This document shows positions 11,156-21,100 of a stretch of 64,000 bases of DNA, in pieces; the stretch's first letter is position 1; every line of letters begins with the position of its first letter. Where the stretch lies: contig NC_052515.1 of assembly GCF_014356525.2 (NCBI RefSeq), positions 25,780,065 to 25,844,064 of the forward strand, read 5' to 3'. The DNA comes from Nilaparvata lugens (lineage: Eukaryota > Arthropoda > Insecta > Hemiptera > Delphacidae). The notes under the pieces are model-generated. The model made no database searches. It had not been told where the DNA came from and was given only the letters and a program-made list of their open reading frames with translations. The translations under genes and the position numbers were made by a program.

Positions 11156-11217
11156 GTTTCGTTTGCTATCCTTGTCTGTCATTAGACAAACCAGATATCT
11201 CTATCCTCTATACTCAC

Positions 11218-11278
11218 CTCCAGAATGTGTTCGGCCTGCGTTTCCGGTCCAGCCTGCGTCCCGTCGTGCTTATCAGAC
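11218..11278 (-). CDS. kug: Fat-like cadherin, 61-bp exon with an apparent 1-base deletion
   Basis: On the minus strand an acceptor ending TTGTTGCAG precedes GTCTGATAAGC, and the donor is a strong GTGAGTA. With the G carried over from the previous exon, the first part reads G-LISTTGRRLDR. From the middle onward only the +1 frame reads E-T-Q-A-E-H-I-L-E, which joins VTISDDGSP in the next exon. Remembered FAT1 has [20 protein letters not shown] followed by E and a V.V.D block, so both halves match but lie in different frames. The exon needs 62 bases to link phase 1 to phase 0 and has 61. The simplest explanation is one missing C at about 11244-11245 on the plus strand (GGG read as GG on the minus). 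It could be an assembly error, a null allele, or a decayed exon. Confidence 0.82.
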
Positions 11279-11340
11279 CTGCAACAACACAGCGGAAACA
11301 ACCTGTCAAAAACAATGGCGTCTGCAAATGGCGGCTAAAA

Positions 11341-11411
11341 TTAATGGCGGGAAAAATTCCCGCGCGCGCGTAACCGGCTTCCCGCCAAAAGCGGCAACAT
11401 TTTGGCGGGAA
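11341..11411. promoter_or_regulatory. CpG-rich patch with clustered E2F-like motifs in hairpins
   Basis: In an AT-rich intron this patch is GC-rich, with a CGCGCGCGCG run. TTTTGGCGGGAA at 11400-11411 fits the classical E2F/DP consensus. Its exact inverted copy TTCCCGCCAAAA lies at 11379-11390, with a 9-base loop between. A further GGCGGGAA (11346-11353) overlaps a CGGGAA-AAA-TTCCCG inverted repeat. Whether it is functional is unknown; it could equally be the core of an unrecognised repeat. Confidence 0.5.
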
Positions 11412-11412
11412 A

Positions 11413-12109
11413 TGTATGCGGTGAGTGCACTCCAGTGAAATGATAGGTGTCCACTTACCCCCCCCCCCCACCTACCAACATCAACTCAAATAAATTCATC
11501 TAATTATCCGGTCGTGGAATAATGTTCCGCCCCGGGGAGTGATAGTGGAAAACGCAGTCGGAAATGTGTTTCTCATTATTGGATGACTGAGAAATTTAAC
11601 AGAAATATATTATTTATTGTGGTACTGGTAACCATTACACAAAATTTTAAAATACAGCAATATATAGGAGATTGACTCCTGGATTAAATTCTTCTCTTCT
11701 CTAAGTACCGTCTCCATTTCGGAGGTTGGCAATCATCATGGCACTTTTTACCTTGTTCATAGCCGCTCTAAATAGGTGTAAAAATAGGTGTAAATAGGTA
11801 GCCGCTCTAAATGGAATAAGTTACTGCAGTGATATTTCCCAATTTTAAAATGGTTTACCCAAACTGCATTTCAGGGTTTCATAGATCGATCATCGATTTC
11901 ATGGGTCGATCATTTTATTGCAACGACTTCTGAGTTCTTCAGAAGCTATAGTCAGTTTCTATTTCCTAAGAACAAATTTAAAATAATTAATTCTTCTAGA
12001 TTATTCTTGAAGTGGAAAGTCTTTGGCTTAAACAGAAATTCGGAGATAACTTGAAAATTGAACTATATTTTTCAAAATTGTGGTAGGAAATAGTGAGTAT
12101 TGTCATTGA
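11413..12109. other. Fat-like intron, no recognised feature
   Basis: Contains a short C run (about 11459-11470) and a small GTGTAAATAGGTA duplication near 11775-11800. Nothing else was identified. Confidence 0.5.
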
Positions 12110-12235
12110 ATAGAATATTTATTTACATTGTGTACAAATACTTAACATGAGGAAAGGCACAACAGGCTCATGCCCAAAACTGTCCCATTTCCAATTTATA
12201 CTATACTGTCCAAATAAAAATGTTGGTTATGTCAC
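12110..12235 (-). mobile_element. Truncated retroposon 3' tail (stem-loop around GGGACAGTTTTGGGC)
   Basis: On the minus strand the segment reads GGAAATGGGACAGTTTTGGG, then a loop, then GTGCCTTTCC, followed by A-rich sequence with AATAAA. The segment at 58918-59062 has a similar layout with GAAGACAGTTTTGGGC. Confidence 0.6.
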
Positions 12236-12518
12236 TTTCACTTTTCAAAATACAATTTACACTCTTCAATACTCAGATAAACGAGCAAATTTTGAATCTA
12301 ATAGATACTATTAGAATCTGAAATTAAAAAATCTAGAACAGTAACTAAATAATTATTCAAAAAGTCTAAATTTTGAGCTAAAAACTTCTCACTTTATAGA
12401 AAACTAGTCTTATTCGTTTTATAAAATATATAAATGAATAAGAATAACACAGAAGGTAATTGGACGTAATGAATAATTATTGTATTACTCGATACTGGGG
12501 CTGAGAGTTCAAATACAA

Positions 12519-12650
12519 ATTGGTTTATTCATAAAATATTACATATTTACAAAATATAAAAGTGTTATGAATTACATGAATGAATTCTCCCTGCCTGGAT
12601 GATTTGTCCGTGTGCAGGGAGGAGTCGCAAATTATCAGACAGAGGGCAAA
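12519..12650 (-). mobile_element. Truncated retroposon 3' tail (CTCCCTGC/GCAGGGAG stem)
   Basis: On the minus strand CTCCCTGC pairs with GCAGGGAG around a CACACGGACAAATCATCCAG loop, and is followed by TTCATTCATGTAATTC and AATAAACCAATTTG. The architecture matches the other retroposon tails. Confidence 0.6.
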
Positions 12651-12980
12651 CACTAGCAATAATAAAATTAATTACAAACTATGAATAATAAAAAAATTGA
12701 AAGGATAATAAGAAAGTTTATTGTGATATTGAATTTAATAACTAAAGATAGGAAAAAAAAGTGTCAGCGGTACGGCGGTTAAAGGGCTGAGTTGGGAGTA
12801 ATATAGCTTTATTAGCGTGGTACTGTGTGTAATATTTGTTTTGTGTTTAGAACTACTATAGAAATATTCATCTATATGGAGAATGCAAAAGAGACTCCGC
12901 AGCATCTGAACCGATGCAGAAAACGTTTTCGTGAAAATATTCTGAAGCCTGTTCATAGAAGTCCTGTGAAAGACGTGTGT

Positions 12981-13223
12981 TAAGCTGCGTAAACATATAC
13001 GCGCTTCCAACCCGCACCGAGCACGCTCCACCCTCGTACCGCCCTCGTACCACCATCGAACCACAGTCGCTCCGCCCACGGACCCATCATGAACGTTACG
13101 GAAGATGTTAGATCTTCTCGCGTTCCCCGGTCGAACCATTGTTGCTCCCCGGTCGATCATCAATCGCTCTGCTGGAGTGACGTTCGGTTGCGGAGCAGAG
13201 CGAAAGTCTGTACGCACGTTTAG
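12981..13223. mobile_element. GC-rich MITE, TGCGTAC ends (copy 1)
   Basis: A non-coding segment of about 243 bp, nearly identical to 51834-52090. It contains CGCGCTTCCAACCCGCACC, ATCATGAACGTTACGG and GTTAGATCTTCTCGCG. The ends TAAGCTGCGTA and TACGCACGTTTA are imperfect inverted repeats. Open frames across it on the minus strand are compositional. Confidence 0.85.
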
Positions 13224-13789
13224 AAGTGTTTCATACACTTTAGTGGGATTTACGTTTTGAGTCAGCAACTGATTCACATTGGTTCGCTATCTTTGTTAGA
13301 CTGCAAAGATATTATATATTAGACTATTTCATTCAAATTTGTTCAATTTCATCAATTTTTCAACAAATAATTCTACAAACTTTTCTATGATCTCACTATT
13401 CAGTCTCGTTACAAAATGGAATCGAAATGAATCAACATTTAATTAGCAGCTGCCTTACAAACATCACCTGCATTATGTACAAACCAGTACTAGAGTTTTG
13501 ATACTAATTAATAATCACCCAGTGCAACTATGAAGGCCGTTACACCTGGAAAATGGGCCGACAGACATTATTTTGTGAGCAAATTCCAGCATGAACTGTT
13601 CACCAACCACAATAACTCCATAAATTTCCGGGTTACACCTGGCTCCACTTCAAAACTACCCAAACTCTGCCCCTCCCCCTTTTCTAACCATGGGGTGGGG
13701 GTGAGGTTTAAAGGAGATAGGGGGTGAAAGGGGTAAAGGCACCCTCGAGTTTGAAGTCGAGACTCTTGAAGAGGCGCCGTTTGGGTTTG
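13224..13789. other. Unassigned stretch
   Basis: 13250-13320 carries TTTTGAGTCAGCAACTGATTC, related to the tandem array at 10385. 13530-13780 is GC-richer and unassigned. No gene is supported. Confidence 0.4.
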
Positions 13790-14865
13790 ACTGAGAGGGA
13801 GGAGGAGGAGGAGGAGGAGGAGGAGGAGAAGTAGGAGAACGAAAAGGTGGAAAAGTGAGAAGAGGAGGGAAGAGGAGAGGGCGAGAAGTAGAGGATCAGA
13901 ATTAGCGGATAAGGAGGAGAAGGGGAAGAGAGGTGGTGGATAAAGATGAAGAGGAAAAGGGGAACAGGATGAAAAGTGTGAGAGGAGAAAGAACAAGAGA
14001 AGGGAAATAAAAGGAACAGGAGAATGAGAGGGATGATGGGGAAGGAGAGGACGAAAAGGAGGAGGAGGAAGTGAAGAAGTAACTGAGCAGAAGAAAAAGG
14101 AAGTGATAGAGGAGTAGTGGGATTGGGAAGAGATAGAAGAGATGGTGAAAAAGGAGTAGGAGGAGGACGAGAGGATGAAGAAGAATTGCAGATAACAGAG
14201 AAAGACTGAAGGAGGATAAGAAGGGGCGGAGGAGGATGAAAATTTTGGAAAAAGGAGGAAGAGAGGGAGAAAGGGGAGCAGGAGGTGGACGAGGGGATGA
14301 AGAAGGATAACAAGAAGGGTTGGAGAAGAAAGAAAAAAGGTGGAGGAGAAAGAGAAGAGACGAAGGAAAAAGAATTGGTGGAGGAGGAGTGGGAGGACAA
14401 GAAGGAGAGGAAATTGAGGAAAGGGGGTAGAGAAGGATGAGGAGAAAGAGGAGAAGGGGAGAAGGATGCGGAGGAGGAATAGGAAGGCAAAGAGATCAAC
14501 AAGGAGTTGGACAAAGAGAGAGTAGAAGGAGGATGACTATTGAGGAGGAGGAGAAGAAGGGGAAAATGTTGAAAAGGAGGGTAGGAGGAGGAATAGGAGG
14601 GGAAGGGGAGGGATGAGGTAAAAAAAGGTGCATGGTAAAGGAGGAGAAGGAAGGACAGGAGGGTGAGGAGGAGAAGAAATTGTTTGGCAGGACAAGGAGG
14701 AAGATATAGAGGAGGAGAGAAGTGGGAGTGAAGGAGGAGGTTGAGAAGAAGTAGTGGAACAAGAGAAGGAGATAGAGGAGAAGAATGAGGAATAGTTAAG
14801 AGGAAGAGTTGTGGGAGGAGGAGGAGGAGGAGGAAGAGGAGTAAGAATTGAGGAGGTGGAAAATG
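13790..14865. repeat. 1.1-kb polypurine tract (GGA/GAA-rich, plus strand)
   Basis: Almost only A and G on the plus strand for over a kilobase, beginning with a pure (GGA)n run at about 13798-13825. The 394-codon minus-strand frame here is Ser/Leu/Pro low complexity caused by composition and is not a gene. Mirror-symmetric purine runs can form triplex (H-DNA). Confidence 0.9.
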
Positions 14866-14939
14866 CGTGCTAACCTGAGCTTTTCGGTACACCGTGAATG
14901 ACTTTCAGCTGTTGCCGACTGTGCCCAATAAATTAGAGT

Positions 14940-15560
14940 TCAAGTGTGCTCCACAGCTTCACACACCGGCGCCAGAGGAAGAGGGAAGAAAGAAGCGAGA
15001 GAAGGAGAAAAGAGAGGCACTGTGACAAGAGAGAGGGAGAGAGTTTGAGCAAGAGAAGTGTGAGGGGTTTGTGTTGATAGTCAATTTGAAAAAAATTGGA
15101 TAGACAAAAGGAACACATAAAAAGGTTGAAGAGAGAGATAGAAAAAGAAATATAAAGATCAAGATTGAGATGTAAAAAGTGTGAAAAACAAAGGGGAAAT
15201 GGAGATATGAAAAAACTGTTAAGTGGATAATTGAAACGAATTTGAGTTTAAGCGCCAGAGAAAGAGGAAAAGAAGAAGAGAGATGAGGAGAAAAGAGAGA
15301 CTGAGTGACAGTAAAGAGAGCGAGAGAAGGGTGACGGATTTGTGTTAATAGGCGGTTTGGAGAAGATTGGATAGGCATCAGGAACACAGAAGAAAAATAA
15401 GAAATGTAGGTCGAAAAGAAAAGAGAAAAAATATAGGAAAATCAAGATTAAGATGTTAAAATTGTGAGAAATAAAGGGAAAATGACGATATTTATGGATT
15501 GTTAATACAAATATAAAATGACAAAACTGTGAAGAGGATAATTATTGAAACGAATTTAAG
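14940..15560. repeat. Two-unit purine-rich tandem duplication, about 280-bp period
   Basis: Both units carry GCGCCAGAG, GGTTTGTGTTRATAG, GATTGGATAG, AACAC, AATCAAGATTAAGATG-like sequence, then GAGGATAATT-type sequence and ATTGAAACGAATTT. Confidence 0.75.
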
Positions 15561-16596
15561 ATTGAGTACAGAATTTTACACAGTGCTATGGTGATGCCAA
15601 TACATGTGTTGATAGGATGGTGTTGATACGGAACATTCTTGTTTTGATATACAATGCTTTAATTCACAATTATATAAAATAAAATATAATTAAATAAATA
15701 TATTAATAATAAAATATATATTATAATTGAATATATACAATCAATTAAATATAAATTGACTGTAGCGAAATTGACAAAATTCCTTTTTTCTGAAGTTTCT
15801 GCAACTGGATGTGAGTTATTCAAATTAATTGTTATGATTTAGTAATTTAGAAGAGAAAGAAAGAATAGAGAAATAAAAATCGAAGGAATGAAAAGTAGAA
15901 TAGAGGAAATGTCTGTGAAGAGAGTCAGAGAGAGGGAAAAGAAAGAAAGTGTGAGTTTAGGAGGGATTTATTGATTGATTATTTGCCTTTATTGGGGCGG
16001 ATTTAGGGCTCCAGGTCCTCTCTGCCACACAACCCTAAAGATAGAGGGAGATAGAGGAAGAGAAAGAGTGAGAGAGAAAGAGAGAAATACAGGAATGATG
16101 TTGTGGAGAGCAGTTAATAACGAAAGTGCGTGTAAACGATGGCTAGAGTTATTAATAGTCGGTATATGGAGAATATGGAGAGCAGGAAACATCGTCCATC
16201 TTTATTTTTAAAGCCTGCCGCATTGGGTACTCGAAAGTCAGAGTTTGGGATTTCTGTTCTATCCCCGCCTTTTGGGAATGATTAGGTTTGGCAGGGTTCG
16301 GAATTTTTCTGAAGCTTAGGTTTTATCGGAGAAGATTAATTGTATGTTACGTAACCATGGAATATTTCGTTTATCAATACAAATTAGGGTCGCAGTCTTT
16401 AAGTAACCATGGAATATTTCGTTCAAGTTTATCAACACAGATTTGACTCGATATCACATTCATGGAGAGACTCATATTATTGTGTGGAACTCGTGTAAAT
16501 AGAAATCAAATCATAGAATCAACCAAATGGTTATTTTGAGAAAGATCTGGGAAATGATAGATAATTCAAATTCTACTACTTTTGTTAAGTGTTATG
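15561..16596. other. Unassigned AT-rich and purine-rich stretch
   Basis: 15968-16015 resembles a retroposon tail (TTGATTGATTATTTGCCTTT, then ATTGGGGCGG), related to 58721-58765. GA-rich DNA follows at about 16035-16090. A short duplication of GTAACCATGGAATATTTCGT occurs at 16353 and 16403. Confidence 0.5.
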
Positions 16597-16767
16597 TTAA
16601 GGTGCGTACAGATATACGCGCCGCAAACATGAGCAATTCAGTTTTTATCAGCTGACTATATCTGTATTTTCACAGAAACGGTAAGATACAGATATAAAAA
16701 GCTTGGCATCAGCTGATTAAAAGTGAATTGCTCATGTTCGCGGCGCGTATATCTGTACGCACCTTAA
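16597..16767. mobile_element. Hairpin MITE, TTAAGGTGCGTACAGATAT ends (copy 1)
   Basis: Near-perfect inverted repeat: GGTGCGTACAGATATACGCG, GAACATGAGCAATTCA-like and AATCAGCTGA arms. The approximately 60-bp loop contains CAGAAACGGTAAGATACAG. The outermost TTAA appears on both sides, so TTAA could be the target duplication or part of the terminal repeat. Other copies are at 19631-19801 and, in reverse orientation, 40715-40879. Confidence 0.88.
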
Positions 16768-17150
16768 TATAGTGAGGTCCACGTTATAATAGCAGTGGAG
16801 AGAGATAGCAGAACAACGTTGCCGATCCTCTGTCTTGTCAATGCCTAATGACTTTCTATAGACGGTAGCTGATACAGGTTTATTGATGAAATATTAACTG
16901 CTCATTCTCGATTAAAGTAATAAATTATATTTTATTAAGCAAGAAATTATATTTTTTAATAATTTCATAATGAATTTTCATGATTAAGATGAAATATTTT
17001 GTTAATTAATTATTCTACATTTTTAAAATACGATCTGGCAACAGAGCAAAGCGAGAAAGAGATAGCGCTATCTGCTTTGTTGAATGATAGACAAGGATAG
17101 CAAAACCATCGCTAATCGATCACTGCCATTATAACGTGGACCTCATTATA
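16768..17150. mobile_element. Inverted-repeat element, TATAGTGAGGTCCACGTTAT ends
   Basis: Begins TATAGTGAGGTCCACGTTAT and ends with its near complement. The interior includes CGTTGCCGATCCTCTGTCTT and GATAGACAAGGATAGC. The TA at each end suits a TA-duplicating (Tc1/mariner-type) element. A second copy at 57103-57991 is interrupted. It starts at the very base where the preceding MITE ends. Confidence 0.8.
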
Positions 17151-17366
17151 GTTATGTACGAAGTTTTTTACTTTTTTACTTTTAGTTAATGTTTACTTCG
17201 TATCTGTATATTTTGTATAAATCTGCAAAGAAGATAGAATTTTAACTTATTTATTTCAACTTGTTAGCCCGATGAGTTAATACACATTAATTGATTTTTT
17301 TGAATAAATACCAACTGAAAGATATCGTGTTGACTTTGGAGTAATCTATACACATACTGTAAAGCA

Positions 17367-17536
17367 AGTAACACACACATCCATTTTTGGACGTACGATT
17401 TTTTGCCGTCCTTTTGAATTCTGCCAGATTAAACGGAACTTGACAAACATAATCGGTTTGACATCATCTGTTCAATCCAATACAATTTATAAAGACGGAA
17501 AAAATCGAACGACCAAAAATCGTTGTGTGTGTAACT
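17367..17536. mobile_element. Inverted-repeat MITE, AGTAACACACAC ends
   Basis: Terminal AGTAACACACAC against GTGTGTGTAACT, then CCATTTTTGG/CCAAAAATCG and CGTACGATTTTTTGCCGTC against GACGGAAAAAATCGAACG. Length 170 bp, no ORF. Confidence 0.8.
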
Positions 17537-17609
17537 AGCTGAATGCTTCCATATTATTGAGATATCTTGCATTGGTCAGGCCAAGTGACAAAAATCTATA
17601 GAACTCTAA

Positions 17610-18106
17610 GCTAGGTTGCGTACAGACTTATGCACCTAGAACACGCGTATTTCACTTCCAATCAATCAATTTAATAATCCTGAAAATACAATCGTACATA
17701 ATGCTACGTCACAAAGTATTTTAAAAGATTACAATTTATAATCAAATCATAATTACGTCACAATACATAATAGAATCAATGATAACAAATTATTAAAATC
17801 AATATACACAATAATAGTTCACTCCTAATAAGGCTACATTATACAATTAAGTATTTCTTACAATATTTTATATCAATCATTTATTTCCTCTTTCCATCAG
17901 CGTAAGCTATGCTTATCTGTATTTGTACAGAAACAGTAAGGTACAGATAAAATAAGCTGGTGGAACGTGAAATGCGCATGTCGCAGATTAATATAAATTC
18001 TGAATTCAGATTATAATCTGATTCAGAATATATCTGAATCTTACTACAACCATACTGATACAGATATAAACAGCTGATAAAGAGCGCAAGGCGCGTATTC
18101 ACGCGT
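17610..18106. other. Possible composite of GTGCGTAC-type MITE pieces
   Basis: 17620-17660 has TTGCGTACAGACTTATGC, and 17905-17955 resembles the loop of the 16.6-kb MITE (TTATCTGTATTTGTACAG, AACAGTAAGGTACAG). The outer boundaries are unclear. Confidence 0.4.
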
Positions 18107-18282
18107 TACCTCCGTAAACAAAGCCATAGTGCATTCTGGTGACGTCATCACAGGTAGGGCTCCTACACCAATTAAAATACTAGCTGATATAGATCAGCTG
18201 AAATCAACAGATTTTCATTGGTGTAGGAGCCCTTCCTGTGCTGACGTCACCAGAATGCACTACGGCTTTGTTTACGGAGGTA
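18107..18282. mobile_element. 176-bp hairpin, TACCTCCGTAAACAAAGCC ends, CRE-like octamer in each arm
   Basis: Near-perfect inverted repeat from TACCTCCGTAAACAAAGCC to its complement. TGACGTCA, the cyclic-AMP-response-element octamer, occurs in both arms (about 18139 and 18242). GGCTCCTACACCAAT lies further in. It ends about 80 bp from the splice donor of exon 18364-18571. Confidence 0.85.
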
Positions 18283-18363
18283 GTGGTTCACGGCACATAA
18301 TTATGTACCCAACTTTTTTAAGTTGACAATGTAATACTATTTTATGCAGAATAATAAATTTAC

Positions 18364-18571
18364 CTGAGCTGGAATCAATAGTGAAGAAGCTCTCCGGATT
18401 GCCAGCTGTGATCCTGAAGGAGAGCACCTGCTGAGAATCAAGGTCGTCATCCCGGGCATACAGCTGCACGACTGGGGTGCCGGCCGCTGAGTTTTCTGCA
18501 ACATGCGGGTAGTAGACGGCCTCCACACTCAACGGCACGTTGTCGTTCACGTTGCCCACCGAAATGAACAC
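18364..18571 (-). CDS. kug: Fat-like cadherin, internal exon (208 bp)
   Basis: Reads VFISVGNVNDNVPLSVEAVY, then YPHVAENSAAGTPVVQLYAR, DDDLDSQQVLSFRITAGNPE and SFFTIDSSS. The NVNDNVP linker, AEN, the DDD calcium-binding block and an RITAGNP strand are canonical cadherin features. RIT.GNP..FF.I and the YYP.V.ENS block closely resemble what I remember of FAT1/FAT3 (EPVYYPEV.ENS, YRITSGNPQNFFAI). The minus-strand acceptor ends TTGTTCCAG and the donor is GTAAATTT. It enters in phase 0 and leaves with one base of the next codon (phase 1), which the GT at the start of the 61-bp exon completes to glycine. It is GC-richer than the flanking intron. Confidence 0.92.
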
Positions 18572-18788
18572 CTGGAACAAATAAATAAATAATTTTATTT
18601 CCATCATAAATTTCACTTGACTTTCATTTTAAGTTTTGGAAATTATATGACCACTTTGACAAGTTGTGTGGTCATTGTTAGTAATGTATTTAATTGTAAT
18701 TACTAAATTGTTAAGAAATAGATGAATTTTTTTTGAGTTCAGTTCATCACTTTACAGACATTTTAGCGCACGACGTCTGTAGCATCCT
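18572..18788. other. Fat-like intron, no recognised feature
   Basis: Short AT-rich intron segment upstream (in gene sense) of the exon. Confidence 0.5.
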
Positions 18789-19940
18789 GTAAACTTTAAT
18801 CACTATTCCCAACAAGCCAAGATAACCAGCAAGAGGCGAAAAATCAAACATAACATGACAACATACATGAGTAGATCTCTGTACAGCACAATGATATACA
18901 AACATACAATTAACAATTTATTGGCTTTCATTTGGGATAAACCGTGTAAACTTTAATCACTATTCCCCACAAGCCAAGATATCCAGCAAGAAGCAAAAAA
19001 TCAAATATAACAAGACAACATACATGAGTAGATCTCTGTACAGCACAATGATATAAAATTAACAATTTATTGGCTTTCATTTGGGATAAACCGTGTAAAT
19101 TCAATGCACTGAGATGAAAAGAGATGGTCACTGTTTATTTGGGATGAACCTTGTAAATTTATTACACTGAGTTACAACAGATGAAATTGGGGGATGAGCC
19201 TTGTTGTATTGAATCAATGAGAGTATCACCTGAAGCACACGGAGGTCACTGTTTACTTGGGATGGACCTTGTACATCAAATATACTAAGATGAGGTCCTA
19301 TTCCATATAGAATTTGGGATGAACCTTGTAAATTTAATAACTGAAACGAGATCTCATACCAGATAGAATTGGAAACAGATATTGTTGTATTGATTAAATG
19401 ATATTTCAACACCTAGAGGAGAAGGGAGGTACTGAGATGATCTTTCATACCAGACAGAGTCGGGGATGAGCCTTGCTGTATGGAATCCATGATAATTCAA
19501 CACCTGGAGAAGACAAAATTGGCTTTCATTTGGGATGAGCCTTGTAAATTCAATGCACTGACATGAGCTCTCATACTAGATAGAATTGGAGATGAGCCTT
19601 GTTGTATGGAATTCATGATTATTCAACACCTAAAGGTGCGTACAGATATACGCGCCGTGAACATGAGCAATTCACTTTTAATCAGCTGACTATATCTGTA
19701 TTTTTACAGGAACAGTAAGATACAGATATAAAAAGATTGGCATCAGCTGATTAAAAGTGAATTGCTCATGTTCGCGGCGCGTAAATCTGTACGCACCTTT
19801 AAGCAGACGGAATAAGCTTTTCATTTGGGATAAACCGTGTAAATTCAATGCACTGAGATGAACAGCTCTAATACCAGATAAAATAATTGGGGATGGACCT
19901 AGTTGTATTTATTTATGTTCTTCAATATTGAGAGATAGGA
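18789..19940. repeat. Complex tandem array, TTTGGGATGAACCTTGTAAA motif
   Basis: It begins with two approximately 155-bp units (CAAGCCAAGATAACCAGCAAG, ACATGAGTAGATCTCTGTAC, AACAATTTATTGGCTTTCAT). It continues with about ten shorter units built on TTTGGGATRARCCKTGTAAA, CCAGATAGAATTGG and GATGAGCCTTGTTGTAT. One unit is interrupted by the MITE at 19631-19801. Confidence 0.85.
19631..19801. mobile_element. Hairpin MITE, TAAAGGTGCGTACAGATAT ends (copy 2)
   Basis: Same family and loop orientation as 16597-16767, inserted inside the 18.8-19.9-kb tandem array. Confidence 0.88.
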
Positions 19941-20559
19941 CGGCTATATCTTCCAACGACGTATTCCCAGCTGGGTGTGTAATGATAAGTCAACTTTTTT
20001 TAAATCAATAATCAATAATTTTATTCAAATCAACACAAATATACATGAAATAAATCAATGTACAAAAAATCACAATCAAAAATAAATTTCTAATAAAATA
20101 CAAAAAACAGGCTTCTTGGTGGGGTGTGCTAAAAAGAAAGAAAGGAGGGAAAATACCTAGCCAACTATGGTTTCCCATGTAATAGGCAGGTAGAGGGTAT
20201 AAAAGTAAGTAATGAAGGGTGGAGGAGAAGAAAAAGGAGGTATTTGGAGAAGAAAGTAGGAAAAAATGGGGAAAAATGTGCAAAAATTGTAAGCGAGTCC
20301 ACTTCTAACAAATGTATCTAAAAGAATTGGCCTTGCAAACAGTAGTTTGAGCAGAAATCTCGAGATTCATACGTCGATATGGAAGAAAAAGTTACTGTAT
20401 GTCCAGGTATTGAGTATGTACTATACTTTCTAAACAGTGTGATGCACTATATAATATATTACGATTACGATATAGTAATAGATTACGATATGAAAAAGTG
20501 GAATGTGGATAGCTTTTGTGTAAGGAACGTTAATTTCAAAATATATTTATTGATATTAT

Positions 20560-20843
20560 CATAGAGAAACAATAGCGTAAGTAGATATCCCATGGTACAG
20601 GGCGTTTATGTCGCAACTTTTACTGTTATCCCAAGCAGATAGTTCACGTAGTTCTTTCCCATGCAGCTGTGTGACGCTGGTAGTCTCATACACTCTCACC
20701 CCAGTAGTCTCATACACTCTCACCCCAACAAAACAGTAAAAATTGACGATAATCGACAGTAATCGGCTTGAGATAACAGTAAAAGTTGCGACATAAACGC
20801 CCCTATACCATGGGATATCTACTTACGCTATTGTTTCTCTATG
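20560..20843. mobile_element. 284-bp hairpin element, CATAGAGAAACAATAGC ends
   Basis: Arms of about 75 bp match almost perfectly: CATAGAGAAACAATAGCGTA, GTAGATATCCCATGGTA, GGGCGTTTATGTCGCAAC and TTTTACTGTTATC. The loop contains a duplicated AGTCTCATACACTCTCACCC. It is the longer relative of the 47-bp insertion at 2862-2908. No target duplication was seen. Confidence 0.88.
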
Positions 20844-20876
20844 GTTCTACACTTCCTAAAAAGTTGTGATGCATTC

Positions 20877-21100
20877 AAATCAAATCAAATTTTATTCACA
20901 ATTTCAAAAAAAGAATTTAGGGTCCTGCCAAACCTGTAGGTTTTTCGGCGGGTGCCCAATCACAAAAACAATATTAAGAACATAATTAGGTAAGTTTACT
21001 AGGAATTTTTATGACATTTGAAGTTCGAAATAAATAAAAAAAAGACAATATGTATGTAATAAAAACAAGAAAGTATAAACTAAATAATACTTTACAAAGT
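20877..21100 (-). mobile_element. Retroposon 3' end with (AAATC)n tail
   Basis: On the minus strand the segment ends GAATAAAATTTGATTTGATT after GGGCACCCGCCGAAAAACC and TACAGGTTTGGCAGGACCC. The stem-loop, AATAAA and pentamer tail follow the common layout of truncated retroposons here. The 5' limit is uncertain. Confidence 0.55.

Larger units (their letters stand above)
10368..11217. repeat. Diverged tandem array abutting the 61-bp cadherin exon
   Basis: Repeated blocks of CTTGTCTATCATTAGACAA, CAGATAGCTCTATCC, TCTATCTTATAGTAGATATT and TGCTCTACCATC occur about every 100 bp. The last unit (11161-11212) runs directly into the splice donor of exon 11218-11278. The array is interrupted by element R at 10822-11155. 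It begins with TATAGTGAGATTCACGTTAT, related to the ends of the 16768-17150 element. Confidence 0.8.

Noticed and set aside
12735..13277. 180-codon minus-strand frame
   Set aside because: Most of it crosses a GC-rich non-coding MITE that recurs at 51834-52090, where the frame differs.
13708..14892. 394-codon minus-strand open frame
   Set aside because: Ser/Leu/Pro/Phe low-complexity product of a polypurine tract; no domains, and overlapping frames are equally open.
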